Below are positions 25,099 to 33,519 of a DNA stretch of 64,000 nt, in pieces. Every line of letters starts with the position of its first letter. The stretch's first letter is position 1. The translations under genes and the position numbers were made by a program. The notes under the pieces are model-generated. The model was not told the DNA's origin and searched no databases. It saw only the letters and a program-made list of their open reading frames with translations. The DNA is from CAYIHX01 sp964363305 (GTDB taxonomy: Bacteria; Bdellovibrionota; UBA1018): the NCBI GenBank assembly GCA_964363305.1, contig CAYIHX010000019.1, positions 3,690-67,689 on the forward strand, read 5' to 3'.

Positions 25099-25653
25099 AT
25101 GCGTACTTCCCTGATCGGTCTCTTGCTGTTTGTCTTTCTTGCCGGTGGCATCGGCTCCGCTTCCGCAAACTCGCCGGCCCTTGTTCCCAGTCCGACCCCT
25201 GTTCCCAGTCCGTCCCCCGTTCCGAGTCCGTCCGCAGCGCCCGAGAAGCTCAAACGCGAGGTCGCGCAGGGTTTGCAGAAATCATTTGATCGCGCCCAAG
25301 CGACCTATCTCCAGGCTCTGAAGCACCGGCAGAAGATGGAGTTCGATGAGCTCATTGCAAATCAGCGGCAACGACGCAAAGAGTGGGATCAGAGTGAGAA
25401 AGAGAAGCGCCACTTGTTCTTCAAGGAGAATCCTCGCGGTGAGGATCGCCGGGTCTTCATCAAGGATTTCATCGATCGCCGCAAGGCGTTCGCGCGGATT
25501 CTCAGTGACGAGAAATCGAGTCGCAAGCGCGACCATGCTGTTCGAAAGAAGGCGGTAGTTGCCGAGCTTTCAGAGAAGAGGAAAGCGTTCCTCAAAAAAA
25601 TTGCCGTCTTGGATCAGCCCGAATCGAATCTCTGGCCGCAGGGATCGCCTTAA
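25099..25653 (+). CDS. Secreted basic coiled-coil protein with Pro-Ser-Pro repeat
   Basis: 184 aa. A signal peptide (ending near SASA-NS) is followed by a short tandem PSPxPVPSP repeat, encoded by an 18-bp unit around GTTCCCAGTCCG (25181-25236). Then comes a long, highly charged helical region (KREVAQGLQKSFDRAQATYL to the end), with many Lys/Arg/Glu. It is not recognised. The Pro-Ser repeat is probably a flexible spacer between export signal and helix, perhaps spanning peptidoglycan. It converges with spoT, 12 bp apart. Confidence 0.65.
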   Translation: MRTSLIGLLLFVFLAGGIGSASANSPALVPSPTPVPSPSPVPSPSAAPEKLKREVAQGLQKSFDRAQATYLQALKHRQKMEFDELIANQRQRRKEWDQSEKEKRHLFFKENPRGEDRRVFIKDFIDRRKAFARILSDEKSSRKRDHAVRKKAVVAELSEKRKAFLKKIAVLDQPESNLWPQGSP

Positions 25654-25665
25654 ATCCGAGCGTAA

Positions 25666-27852
25666 CTAAGACCGCAGGCGCTCAACCGAGATCACTCCGC
25701 GCTTGGCCTCGAGCGCCTGTGAGACTTTTTGCAGTTGCACGAGATCGGTTACCTCGACGTCGAAGAGCGCGATCGCCTTCTTGTCTTTCGTGGTGCGGAT
25801 ATTGGCCGATGCGATGTTCACGCCGCAGGCCGCGATGGTTTGTGACATGAGGGCCAAGAGTCCGGGCTCATCCAGCGAAAGAACCCGAATGCGGACATGC
25901 CGACGCATCGAGGCTTTGTCGGCCAGGTTCCATTCGACGTCGATTTTCCTTTCGACGTCGTTATCGATCGCCTTGCTGCAGGTTGCGGTATGAATGGTGA
26001 CGCCCCGGCCCCGTGTGATGAAGCCGACGATCCCATCGCCCGGAAGCGGGTTGCAGCACCGACCGAAGCGGATCAGTACGTCTTCGAGATTGGCCACGCG
26101 AATCGCCGTGCGGGCTTCGGTTTTCTTCTTCGCCACGCCGAGCACACGCTTGAGAAAATTCGCGTCGCCTGCCTTCGCTGCCTCGAGTTTTCGTTCGAGG
26201 GCCTCTTTTGGAACGACCAACGGAATGACGTCATCGGGCTGGATTCGGCCATAACCGACCGCAACGAAGAATTCATCGGAGGTTCGGCAGTTGAAGTGAG
26301 TTTGGATTTTTTCCTGTTCGCCGCTTTTCAGGATTTTTGCCAGGGTGAGGCCATAAGGGCGAATGGCTTTTTCAACCATCTCATTGCCCAGCTCCCTGGC
26401 CCGATCCCGTTCCTGTTGCTTGATGTAAGCGCGAATTTTCGCGCGGGCGCGCGAAGAGCGCGCAATCTTCAGCCAATCTTTCGAAGGAGTCTGCTGCGGA
26501 GAGGTCAGGACCTCGATCGTGTCCCCCGATTTCAACCGGTGCTTCAGAGGGACGATCCTCCCGTTCACCTTCGCGCCGACGCACCGGTTTCCCACGTCGG
26601 TATGAACCGCGTAAGCGAAGTCGAGCGGGGTCGCCCCGTGACTCAGCTCTTTGACCTCGCCCTGGGGCGTAAAGACAAAGACGTCTTCCGCAAAGAGGTC
26701 GATCTTTACGGTTTCTAGAAACTCATTCGGATCGCTGAGGTCCTTGTGCCATTGCAGGAGGCGGCTCACCCACTCGACGTTCTCGTGCGAGCGCGAGTCG
26801 AAGCGGCCTTCCTTGTACTTCCAGTGCGCGGCAATCCCCCTTTCGGCGACGGTGCCCATCTCGTGGGTTCGAATCTGTATTTCGATTCGTTCGCCATCGG
26901 GCGCGATCACCGTGGTGTGGAGCGCTTGGTAGCCGTTCGCTTTCGGCATGGCGATGTAGTCTTTGAAACGTCCCGGGATGGGCTTGTAACTTGCGTGAAT
27001 CACGCCCAGTGCTTTGTAGCACTCCGTGATGTTTTCAACGCCAATACGGAAAGCGATCAGGTCGTGAATCTGATCGAAGTCGACGCTTCTGCGCTCCATT
27101 TTCTTGTAAATGGAGTAAAAATGTTTGGCGCGCCCGGAAATTTGGGCGGCGATTTCGTATTCCTTCAGTCGCTCCTCAAGACCGTTGATGAAATCTTCGA
27201 TGGATTTTTCGCGCTCCTTCTTCTTCTTCGAGACGCTTTTCGCCAGGCGGTAATAAACGTCGGGGTGAAGGTAGTGAAGACAGTGGTCCTCAAGCTCGCA
27301 CTTGATCCAGCTGATGCCCAGGCGGTTGGCGATAGGGGCGTAGATGTCGACGGTCTCTTGCGCGATGATCTGCTGCTTGGCAGGGGGCAGGTGCTCGAGC
27401 GTTCTCATGTTGTTGAGGCGATCGGCGAGTTTCACGAGGATGACTCGGATGTCCTTCGACATGGCGAGAATCATCTTCCGGAAGTTCTCGGCTTGTTTCT
27501 CTTCCGTTGTTTTGAACGTGATCTTGGAGAGTTTGGTTACGCCATCCACTAGCTCCGCCACGTCCGGGCCGAACTCGGTAGAGATCTGTTCGAGAGTGAC
27601 TCCCGTATCTTCAACCGTATCGTGCAGCAGAGCGGTAATGATACTGGGTAGGTCGAGCCGTAGCTCCGCCAGGGTCTGAGCGACTTCCGTGGGATGAATG
27701 ATGTAGGGCTCGCCACTCGAACGTTTTTGCCCCAAGTGCGCCTTGGCCGCAAAGGCCCAGGCGTGATCCACTAAGGCGAGGTTCGCATCGGGGTAGTAGG
27801 AGAGGATCGCGATTTTCAGCGTCTCCAGAGTAACGGGCGGGCGGTCAGACAT
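25666..27852 (-). CDS. spoT: Bifunctional (p)ppGpp synthetase/hydrolase (RelA/SpoT)
   Basis: 728 aa, the full RSH length. The hydrolase HD domain has LLHDTVEDT (His-Asp at 77-78), so ppGpp hydrolysis is likely intact. The synthetase domain has RAKHFYSIYKKM, FRIGV and YKPIPGRFKDYIAMPKANGY. A TGS domain (VFVFTPQGEVKELSHGATPL) and a C-terminal ACT domain (about 650-728) follow. It controls the stringent response to starvation. The start overlaps gmk by 8 nt, giving an operon accA-yicC-gmk-spoT. The rpoZ gene that sits between gmk and spoT in enterobacteria is missing here. Confidence 0.95.
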   Translation of the reverse strand: MSDRPPVTLETLKIAILSYYPDANLALVDHAWAFAAKAHLGQKRSSGEPYIIHPTEVAQTLAELRLDLPSIITALLHDTVEDTGVTLEQISTEFGPDVAELVDGVTKLSKITFKTTEEKQAENFRKMILAMSKDIRVILVKLADRLNNMRTLEHLPPAKQQIIAQETVDIYAPIANRLGISWIKCELEDHCLHYLHPDVYYRLAKSVSKKKKEREKSIEDFINGLEERLKEYEIAAQISGRAKHFYSIYKKMERRSVDFDQIHDLIAFRIGVENITECYKALGVIHASYKPIPGRFKDYIAMPKANGYQALHTTVIAPDGERIEIQIRTHEMGTVAERGIAAHWKYKEGRFDSRSHENVEWVSRLLQWHKDLSDPNEFLETVKIDLFAEDVFVFTPQGEVKELSHGATPLDFAYAVHTDVGNRCVGAKVNGRIVPLKHRLKSGDTIEVLTSPQQTPSKDWLKIARSSRARAKIRAYIKQQERDRARELGNEMVEKAIRPYGLTLAKILKSGEQEKIQTHFNCRTSDEFFVAVGYGRIQPDDVIPLVVPKEALERKLEAAKAGDANFLKRVLGVAKKKTEARTAIRVANLEDVLIRFGRCCNPLPGDGIVGFITRGRGVTIHTATCSKAIDNDVERKIDVEWNLADKASMRRHVRIRVLSLDEPGLLALMSQTIAACGVNIASANIRTTKDKKAIALFDVEVTDLVQLQKVSQALEAKRGVISVERLRS

Positions 27853-28405
27853 GAAGAGCCTTGCGGACCTGTTCCGCCAGTTCGTGATAGGCTCGTTCGA
27901 GTTGGTCGTTCACTATGACATGGTCGAAAAGCGGCGCCGCGAGCATTTCCTCTTCGGCGTTTTTCATTCGCTTTTCGATCGTTTCAGCGTCATCCGTCCC
28001 TCGTGCCAGTAGGCGCTGACGAAGAACCTCGAGGGTGGGTGGGGCCACGAAAATAGACACTACTCGGTCTGGAAAGGCCTTCCGTAAGCTCGCTGCGCCC
28101 TGTACATCGATGTCGAGCAATACCCCGCGCCCCTGCGCGAGGTTGTCTCTGACGGTCGTCCTGAGAGTCCCATAGTAGTGATCGTGGACCTTCGCCCATT
28201 CGGCGAAGTCGCTCGCGGTGATTCGCTTTTCAAACTCCTCGCGCTGAAGAAAATAGTACTCCCGGCCATGAACCTCTTGTCCGCGCGGGGCGCGAGTCGT
28301 GGCGGAGATCGAGAGCGTGAGGTTTGGAAAATCTCGAAGCAGTCGTTGACAGAGGGTGGTTTTGCCGGCCCCCGAAGGAGCCGAAACAACGATCAAGCGG
28401 CTCAT
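27845..28405 (-). CDS. gmk: Guanylate kinase
   Basis: 186 aa. Walker A SAPSGAGKTTL, the GMP-binding SATTRAPRGQEVHGREYYF and LLDIDVQGA are the guanylate kinase signatures. It phosphorylates GMP to GDP with ATP. Because GTP/GDP are the substrates of ppGpp synthesis, the tight overlap with spoT (8 nt) is meaningful. It overlaps yicC upstream by 4 nt. Confidence 0.96.
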   Translation of the reverse strand: MSRLIVVSAPSGAGKTTLCQRLLRDFPNLTLSISATTRAPRGQEVHGREYYFLQREEFEKRITASDFAEWAKVHDHYYGTLRTTVRDNLAQGRGVLLDIDVQGAASLRKAFPDRVVSIFVAPPTLEVLRQRLLARGTDDAETIEKRMKNAEEEMLAAPLFDHVIVNDQLERAYHELAEQVRKALHV

Positions 28406-29334
28406 TCGATATTCATTACCTGTTCTCGGATTTGTTCGAGGCGGACCTTCATCGCCACTACCTCGTTGCTGATGCCCAGATCTTGGGATTTACTGCCGAG
28501 CGTGTTGATCTCCCGGTGCATTTCCTGAAGGAGGAACTCTAATTTTTTTCCCACCGCGCCGCCGGCTGCGAGTGTTTCTTGAAAATGCCCGATGTGTCCG
28601 AGAAGGCGGGTCAGTTCTTCCTCAACATCTCCGCGTTCGAGAATGAGCGCGAGTTCTTGGGCGACGCGGCTTTCGAGAAGTTCTTTGGCTGTCTTATCCG
28701 CGATCGGATAGGCGTCGAAGGCCCTTTGTACGCGAGAGATCAGCGCGCCTTTTTCGAGCGACTGAAGATCCTCGCGGCGAGCGCGAAGGCGGCCCACCGA
28801 GGCGGCGTTTTCATCGACAGCCTCATGAAGGACGCGCCAGAGATTGGCTCCCTCGTGGGTTCGCATCTCTTGGAGGCGATCAATGGCTTGATGGAGGGTC
28901 GACTCGAGATGGGGCCAGAGCTCCTGTGCTTCGCGAGCGGGCGTTTCGGAGGAAGATTTCCTTTGCAGTACATCGGGCAGCAGTGCGATGTCGATGGTGC
29001 GGATCGGGTCGTTGAGCCCCAGGATCAGTTGAATCTTTTTCAGGGACTCGAAATAATATGTTGCGAGGGTATAGTTGGCTTCGGGCGGGGTCTCGTCTCG
29101 AGGCGTGAGCGGCTCGAAATCCACTCTGAGATCCAGCGATCCCCGCGTCAGCCTCGCTTGCGCCAAAGCCCGAGCCTGCGGTTCAAGCGAGACAAACTCG
29201 CGCGGAAGGCGAATCTTCACATCCAAAAATCGATGGTTCAAGGTCTTCAGCTCAACTCGAAGGCGCCCGAGTGGACCTTCCGCTTCAAGAGAGCAGAAGC
29301 CGGTCATGGATCGGACTGGAGAGGGAGACTTCAT
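28402..29334 (-). CDS. yicC: YicC family endoribonuclease-like protein
   Basis: 310 aa. The N-terminus RSMTGFCSLEAEGPLGRLRV, the middle LNHRFLDVKIRLPREF and the C-terminus EMHREINTLGSKSQDLGIS are the YicC/YloC hallmarks. E. coli YicC is an endoribonuclease-type protein that affects small-RNA decay. The length is slightly above the usual 290. It overlaps accA by 4 nt and gmk by 4 nt, in the common yicC-gmk order. Confidence 0.93.
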   Translation of the reverse strand: MKSPSPVRSMTGFCSLEAEGPLGRLRVELKTLNHRFLDVKIRLPREFVSLEPQARALAQARLTRGSLDLRVDFEPLTPRDETPPEANYTLATYYFESLKKIQLILGLNDPIRTIDIALLPDVLQRKSSSETPAREAQELWPHLESTLHQAIDRLQEMRTHEGANLWRVLHEAVDENAASVGRLRARREDLQSLEKGALISRVQRAFDAYPIADKTAKELLESRVAQELALILERGDVEEELTRLLGHIGHFQETLAAGGAVGKKLEFLLQEMHREINTLGSKSQDLGISNEVVAMKVRLEQIREQVMNIE

Positions 29335-30428
29335 GAAGACCCATTTTCTTCGGTGAGATTCTGCGCGGGGGCATGAGCCAATGCGAAGTTGCCGAGCTTG
29401 CGAAATTTCGCCAACCGGGCTCGCTGAAGTAGCTGGCCGGGGGGGAGCTTCGTGCGAGCCGAAGGTGATTTTGTTTTTTTCTTGGCCACGGTAGCGGCCA
29501 CCTGGCTGGTGTTCTTGAGCCAGGCGAGCACCAGAGGGCTGAAATGTTCATTGAGGGCCTGTGAGAAATGGGTGAACATCGAGGGCCAATTTCGATGGGC
29601 GCCGCCTTTGGGTTCCGGAATAATGCCGTCGATGACTCCCATTTTAAGCAGCTCAGTCGGGCTCATTTTGAGTTTCTCGCTGGCCCGTTCGGCCAGGGAA
29701 GAGTCGCTCCAGAGAATCGACGCGCAGCTTTCCGGAGAAATCACCGAGTAGACCGAAAATTCGGCCATTAATACGCAGTTGCCAATGCCAATCGCCAGCG
29801 CGCCGCCAGAACCGCCTTCGCCGATAACGACGGAGAGGGTCGGGACGGTCAGGCCAAACATCAGTTGAATGCTTTCGGCGATCGCGGCCGACTGTCCGCG
29901 CTCCTCAGCATCGATGCCTGGATAGGCGCCCGGCGTGTCGATCAGGGCGATCACCGGAAGGCGTGAGCGTTCGGCCAGCTGCATGAGGCGCATGGCCTTG
30001 CGGTATCCTTCGGGGCGAGCCATCCCAAAGTTCCGTTCCATTTTCTGTTTCGTGGTGCGACCCTTCTGTTGGCCTAAAATGAGGACAGGGATAGCCGGTA
30101 CCCCCGGGCCAGGGCTCCAACTCGCGATCCCGCCGAGTAGGGCCTGATCATCCCCGAACGCGCGGTCACCGTGTAGCTCCATGAAATCAGGAAAGAGGGC
30201 GTCTACATAGTCGCGGGTGTGGGGCCGATTCGGATGGCGTGAGAGCTGAACTTTCTGCCAGGGCGTGAGCTTCGAGAAGGTCTCATCGACGAGAAGAAGG
30301 ACCTTTTTCTCGAGAAGCGCTATTTCTTGGGCAAAGTCGACGCCTTCCTCTCTGGATAGCTCTCTCAGGTCCTGGAGACGGCGCTCAAGATTATGGATGG
30401 GTTTTTCAAAGTCGAGAAAAGCTTCCAT
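29331..30428 (-). CDS. accA: Acetyl-CoA carboxylase carboxyltransferase subunit alpha
   Basis: 365 aa. The N-terminal helix LDFEKPIHNLERRLQDLREL and motifs HPNRPHTRDYVDALF, ELHGDRAFGDDQAL, DTPGAYPGIDAEERGQ and GEGGSGGALAIGI mark AccA, which makes malonyl-CoA for fatty acid synthesis together with AccD. A basic C-terminal extension (KKKTKSPSARTKLPPGQLLQ) goes beyond the usual 320 residues. It is first of the four-gene leftward operon. Confidence 0.95.
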   Translation of the reverse strand: MEAFLDFEKPIHNLERRLQDLRELSREEGVDFAQEIALLEKKVLLLVDETFSKLTPWQKVQLSRHPNRPHTRDYVDALFPDFMELHGDRAFGDDQALLGGIASWSPGPGVPAIPVLILGQQKGRTTKQKMERNFGMARPEGYRKAMRLMQLAERSRLPVIALIDTPGAYPGIDAEERGQSAAIAESIQLMFGLTVPTLSVVIGEGGSGGALAIGIGNCVLMAEFSVYSVISPESCASILWSDSSLAERASEKLKMSPTELLKMGVIDGIIPEPKGGAHRNWPSMFTHFSQALNEHFSPLVLAWLKNTSQVAATVAKKKTKSPSARTKLPPGQLLQRARLAKFRKLGNFALAHAPAQNLTEENGSS

Positions 30429-30467
30429 GTCGCTAAGTTACCCGACCTCGAGCGTGGCGTAAACTTG

Positions 30468-30884
30468 CTATTGTTCGGATTGCCATCCGATAACGCGTCC
30501 CGCTTCAAAGTAGACGCTTCGGGCGCTACCGAGTCCGTTTTGGCTCGACAGACCGGTGTAGTAGATCCAGCGTTGGTTGCCATAGGTGGGGGATCCCGCG
30601 GTCTCGACCTCTCCTGGCTCCCCCCATACCTCACGAACGTCTGTCATGGACATGCCTTGCACCAGGTCGCGTCGAGCGAGGGCACTTCGAATGCTTTCTG
30701 AGGTGGCGGGATCACGGGCGACGGCGCGGGAGTAGTGAATTTCGTCTGAAACATCGCCATTCGAGGGGGGGAGGGTTGAGTACAGGTCTCTTCCGGTCAC
30801 CTCCACGGAGGAACAGCCCGTTGCCAGTCCGAGGAGCGTAGTGGCAAGAAATGTCAGAGGTAACGAGCTTTTTGGTTGGGGCAT
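30468..30884 (-). CDS. Small lipoprotein, BamE/OmlA-like
   Basis: 138 aa. The signal ends in a lipobox LLGLATGC (Cys24). The mature part has a compact segment GMSMTDVREVWGEPGEVE followed by GNQRWIYYTG, which is the small two-helix/three-strand pattern of BamE/OmlA-type outer-membrane lipoproteins. ATG 30884 has AAGGAGG 5 nt upstream; the frame stays open far upstream but that part is antisense to the FliL-like gene. It is divergent from that gene. Assignment to BamE is by pattern only. Confidence 0.7.
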   Translation of the reverse strand: MPQPKSSLPLTFLATTLLGLATGCSSVEVTGRDLYSTLPPSNGDVSDEIHYSRAVARDPATSESIRSALARRDLVQGMSMTDVREVWGEPGEVETAGSPTYGNQRWIYYTGLSSQNGLGSARSVYFEAGRVIGWQSEQ

Positions 30885-31076
30885 AGGGCCTCCTTTCTTC
30901 TTTCTTCGCATCGGAAGCATTTCGCGCTGCCTCGAGAGGCATTTTTTTCCTACAATGGGAGGGTGTCGAAGAAAAAAAAGACCCAGCTTCCCCTGAAAAT
31001 CCGTGCCCAGCTGCTGCTGGCAAGCCTCATGGAGGTTTTGTACTCCGCTCGTTCTGATGAAAAGGAGGAGCGCGTG

Positions 31077-31550
31077 ATGGCGAAGGTCTTTCTCGTCTCG
31101 AGCGCAGTCGCCTTGTTCGTGGCGGTCGCGGGCGGAATGGCCGTCGCCTTGGTCCGCGGTTTCGGGGGAGGAGGGCGTCATGCTCCGCTGAATCCCGTGA
31201 AGACGCGCTTGGCCTTGTTGGCGGAAGAGGCGCTCAAAAAAAACAATACTTTCACGCTCGGAGCTTTCGAGGTTGAGCTGACGCCGGCGAAGCAGGATGG
31301 TACCCCTTTTTTGGCCGAATTCGAGTTGGTTGCGCAATGTCTGACCCAGGAGGCTTGCGATTTTCTCGAACGGCATCCGGATCTCGTGCGAAGCGAGATC
31401 AACGCCGTCCTTTTGCCGATGCCTCGCGAGGAGGCGCTGGGGCGAGAGGGAAAGGATAAGATCAAAAAGACGATTGTTCAGCGCTTGAACGCGATCATTC
31501 CGATCGGTCACCTTGAGGGGGTCTATTTCACCCAGTTTCGGGTGGAATGA
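31077..31550 (+). CDS. FliL-like protein (orphan)
   Basis: 157 aa. One N-terminal membrane anchor (VFLVSSAVALFVAVAGGMAV) and a C-terminal domain whose last 40 residues (EGKDKIKKTIVQRLNAI, then LEGVYFTQFRVE) fit FliL, the stator-associated flagellar protein. ATG 31077 has AAGGAGGAG 6 nt upstream. The frame extends to a GTG at 30963 with a basic N-terminal stretch, so a longer protein is possible. No flagellar gene is nearby, so it may act with another motor or be a moved paralogue. It overlaps the end of the sigma-54 activator convergently by 23 nt. Confidence 0.65.
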   Translation: MAKVFLVSSAVALFVAVAGGMAVALVRGFGGGGRHAPLNPVKTRLALLAEEALKKNNTFTLGAFEVELTPAKQDGTPFLAEFELVAQCLTQEACDFLERHPDLVRSEINAVLLPMPREEALGREGKDKIKKTIVQRLNAIIPIGHLEGVYFTQFRVE

Positions 31551-32847
31551 AGTCGTAGTTCAGCAGGGGTTTGATTCGATGGCGCCGGATCATCTCAAAG
31601 ACAGTGCTGCGGGCCACGCCCAGAAGACGCGCCGTTTCCGCCCGATTTCCGCAGGTGAGCCGGAGGGTCCGCACCAGCACGTTTCTCTCGATTTCGTGGA
31701 GTGTGAGGATAGGGGTGGGGTCGCTGGGTCGGCCTACCATCGCATGCTGGGTAGAATCCTCCTTGAGATGGGGAAAATGTTCAGAGTCCAAAACATAAGT
31801 CAGCGGACCCGCCAGTCCCGCCGAACGTTCGATGCAGTGACGGAGTTCGCGTACATTTCCCAGCCAGGGGTAGCCTTTCATCAGAAAGAGGCTATGGGAG
31901 GAGAGTTCCTTGCCGAGCTCGCCCGCGAATCGACGCGCCAGATATTCGATATCATGGGGGCGCTCCCGCAGCGGTGGAATTTCGATCGTGATCGAAGCGA
32001 GTCTGAAGTAGAGATCGCGTCGAAATTTTCCCTCTTCCACAAGCTTGAGAAGCGAACGATGGGTAGCGCAGATGAGACGAACGTTGGCGCGTGTCGTTTG
32101 ATCTGCTCCTACGGGACGAATTTCGCCGTTTTCTAGGAAACGTAGGAGTTTCACCTGCAGCTCGGTCGGAAGATCCCCGATCTCATCCAGAAACAGCGTC
32201 CCGTTGTGAGCTTGTTTGAGCGCGCCCGGGCGGTTTGAAATCGCGCCGGTAAAGGCTCCCTTGACGTGCCCAAAGAGCTCGCTTTCGGCCAGGCTCAGAT
32301 TTACTGCGGCGCAGTGAAGCGGTACGAACGGGCCCGAGGCTCGAGGGCTCCAGAGGTGCAGGAGCTGAGCGAGGATATCTTTTCCGACACCCGTTTCGCC
32401 GCAGAGGTAGGTGGAGAGATGGGTCTGCGCCGCCCGGTGGGTGGTCCAAAGTGTTTGGCTTCCGGCGGAAGAGGTGGTGTGCCATGCGCGCGCGCCCGCA
32501 GGGAATCGAGGAAGCGTCTGCGCGAGGTCATTATGCGTCAGCGTGAGCTGAGTTTCCCCGACTTGCAGGCGTGAGAAGAAGGGCCAGTGGGATTCGCGGC
32601 AGAGGAGGTCACCGAGCCGAAAAATACCTGAGTCGAGTCGTTTGAACCACAGGATGGGCTCAGCTGCGGGGGATGACGGGTCGATGAGGATCTCGCCCAG
32701 AACAGGCGGTAAAGTGGGGTCTTTCAAAATCAGATCGCAATGGGGGGCTCGGCCGACAGAAATGCGGCTTTTATCCAACAGCGGCAAAAGATCAAAGGTT
32801 CGGGCGCTGGCAAAGGGCTCTTGTATCAAGACGTTCAGTGATTTCAT
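31528..32847 (-). CDS. FHA-domain sigma-54 transcription activator
   Basis: 439 aa. The N-terminal domain looks like FHA (RISVGRAPHCDLILKD), which reads phosphothreonine, in place of a receiver. The AAA+ domain has Walker A GETGVGKD, the sigma-54 loop GAFTGA, and DEIGDLPTEL. A Fis-type helix-turn-helix (NRAETARLLGVARSTVFEMI) is at the end. Such EspR/Nla-like regulators are typical of Deltaproteobacteria and Bdellovibrionota and answer to Ser/Thr kinases. ATG 32847 has GGAGGA upstream. The frame is open further upstream but lies in the engB antisense. Confidence 0.9.
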   Translation of the reverse strand: MKSLNVLIQEPFASARTFDLLPLLDKSRISVGRAPHCDLILKDPTLPPVLGEILIDPSSPAAEPILWFKRLDSGIFRLGDLLCRESHWPFFSRLQVGETQLTLTHNDLAQTLPRFPAGARAWHTTSSAGSQTLWTTHRAAQTHLSTYLCGETGVGKDILAQLLHLWSPRASGPFVPLHCAAVNLSLAESELFGHVKGAFTGAISNRPGALKQAHNGTLFLDEIGDLPTELQVKLLRFLENGEIRPVGADQTTRANVRLICATHRSLLKLVEEGKFRRDLYFRLASITIEIPPLRERPHDIEYLARRFAGELGKELSSHSLFLMKGYPWLGNVRELRHCIERSAGLAGPLTYVLDSEHFPHLKEDSTQHAMVGRPSDPTPILTLHEIERNVLVRTLRLTCGNRAETARLLGVARSTVFEMIRRHRIKPLLNYDFIPPETG

Positions 32848-32904
32848 GGGGGTCCTCCAGGTGTTGATGTTTCGACAGAGCAATCGATGTGCCATCATGG
32901 GCTC

Positions 32905-33519
32905 ATGGCTGGAGAGTTTTTGATTACGCTGGCAACGCCCGCGCAAGTGCGCGGAGCCTGCAATGGTGAGTTTCTTCATGGGCGCCGCGAACCTAGGTTC
33001 GCTTTTGTCGGGAGGTCGAACGTGGGCAAGAGCTCGTTGATCAATACCCTGATGGGAAGTCGGCTTGCGCAGGTGAGTAAGGAGCCGGGTAAGACCCGCT
33101 CGATTCATACGTATGTTTGGAAGGACGCGGGCATCGTGCTGGTTGATCTTCCGGGGTACGGATTCGCCAAGACGGCCAAGGACGAGCGCGATCGGTGGGC
33201 CACCTTCATCAACGAGTACCTGAAGGCCGATACGGGCTTGCGGGAAGCGGTCGTGCTTTTGGATTCCCGCAATGGCCCGACCGCGATCGATGAGGAGGCC
33301 ATCCGCTTTCTTCACTCGCAGAAAATCGTGGTTCGCGCGGTGATGACCAAGTCAGATCAGATGAAGACGCAATCGGTGCGGGCCCTCAGAAAGAGGGAAG
33401 TCACAGCGGCGCTCGCGTTGCTTCATGTGACGGAATCGAAGATTCATTGGGTCTCGTCCGAGAAACGAGACGGAACCAAGGCTTTGATGCTCGCGTTGAT
33501 GGAGGTTTCTCGCGCATGA
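32905..33519 (+). CDS. engB: Ribosome biogenesis GTPase YihA/YsxC (EngB)
   Basis: 204 aa. G1 GRSNVGKSSL, G2 PGKTRSIHTY, G3 DLPGYGFA, G4 TKSDQM and the YsxC-specific RWATFINEYL place it in EngB, an essential GTPase of 50S assembly. The start at 32905 fits the family length; an ATG 18 nt upstream is in frame. It overlaps ldcA by ATGA. Confidence 0.95.
   Translation: MAGEFLITLATPAQVRGACNGEFLHGRREPRFAFVGRSNVGKSSLINTLMGSRLAQVSKEPGKTRSIHTYVWKDAGIVLVDLPGYGFAKTAKDERDRWATFINEYLKADTGLREAVVLLDSRNGPTAIDEEAIRFLHSQKIVVRAVMTKSDQMKTQSVRALRKREVTAALALLHVTESKIHWVSSEKRDGTKALMLALMEVSRA

Noticed and set aside
25181..25236. Short direct repeats that look like a small CRISPR array
   Set aside because: The 18-bp units are in frame and encode the Pro-Ser-Pro spacer of a secreted protein; there are no spacers or cas genes.
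25897..26718. A 273-codon open frame antisense to spoT
   Set aside because: It mirrors the codon pattern of spoT in GC-rich DNA, has no family match by eye and no ribosome site; spoT is unquestionably coding.
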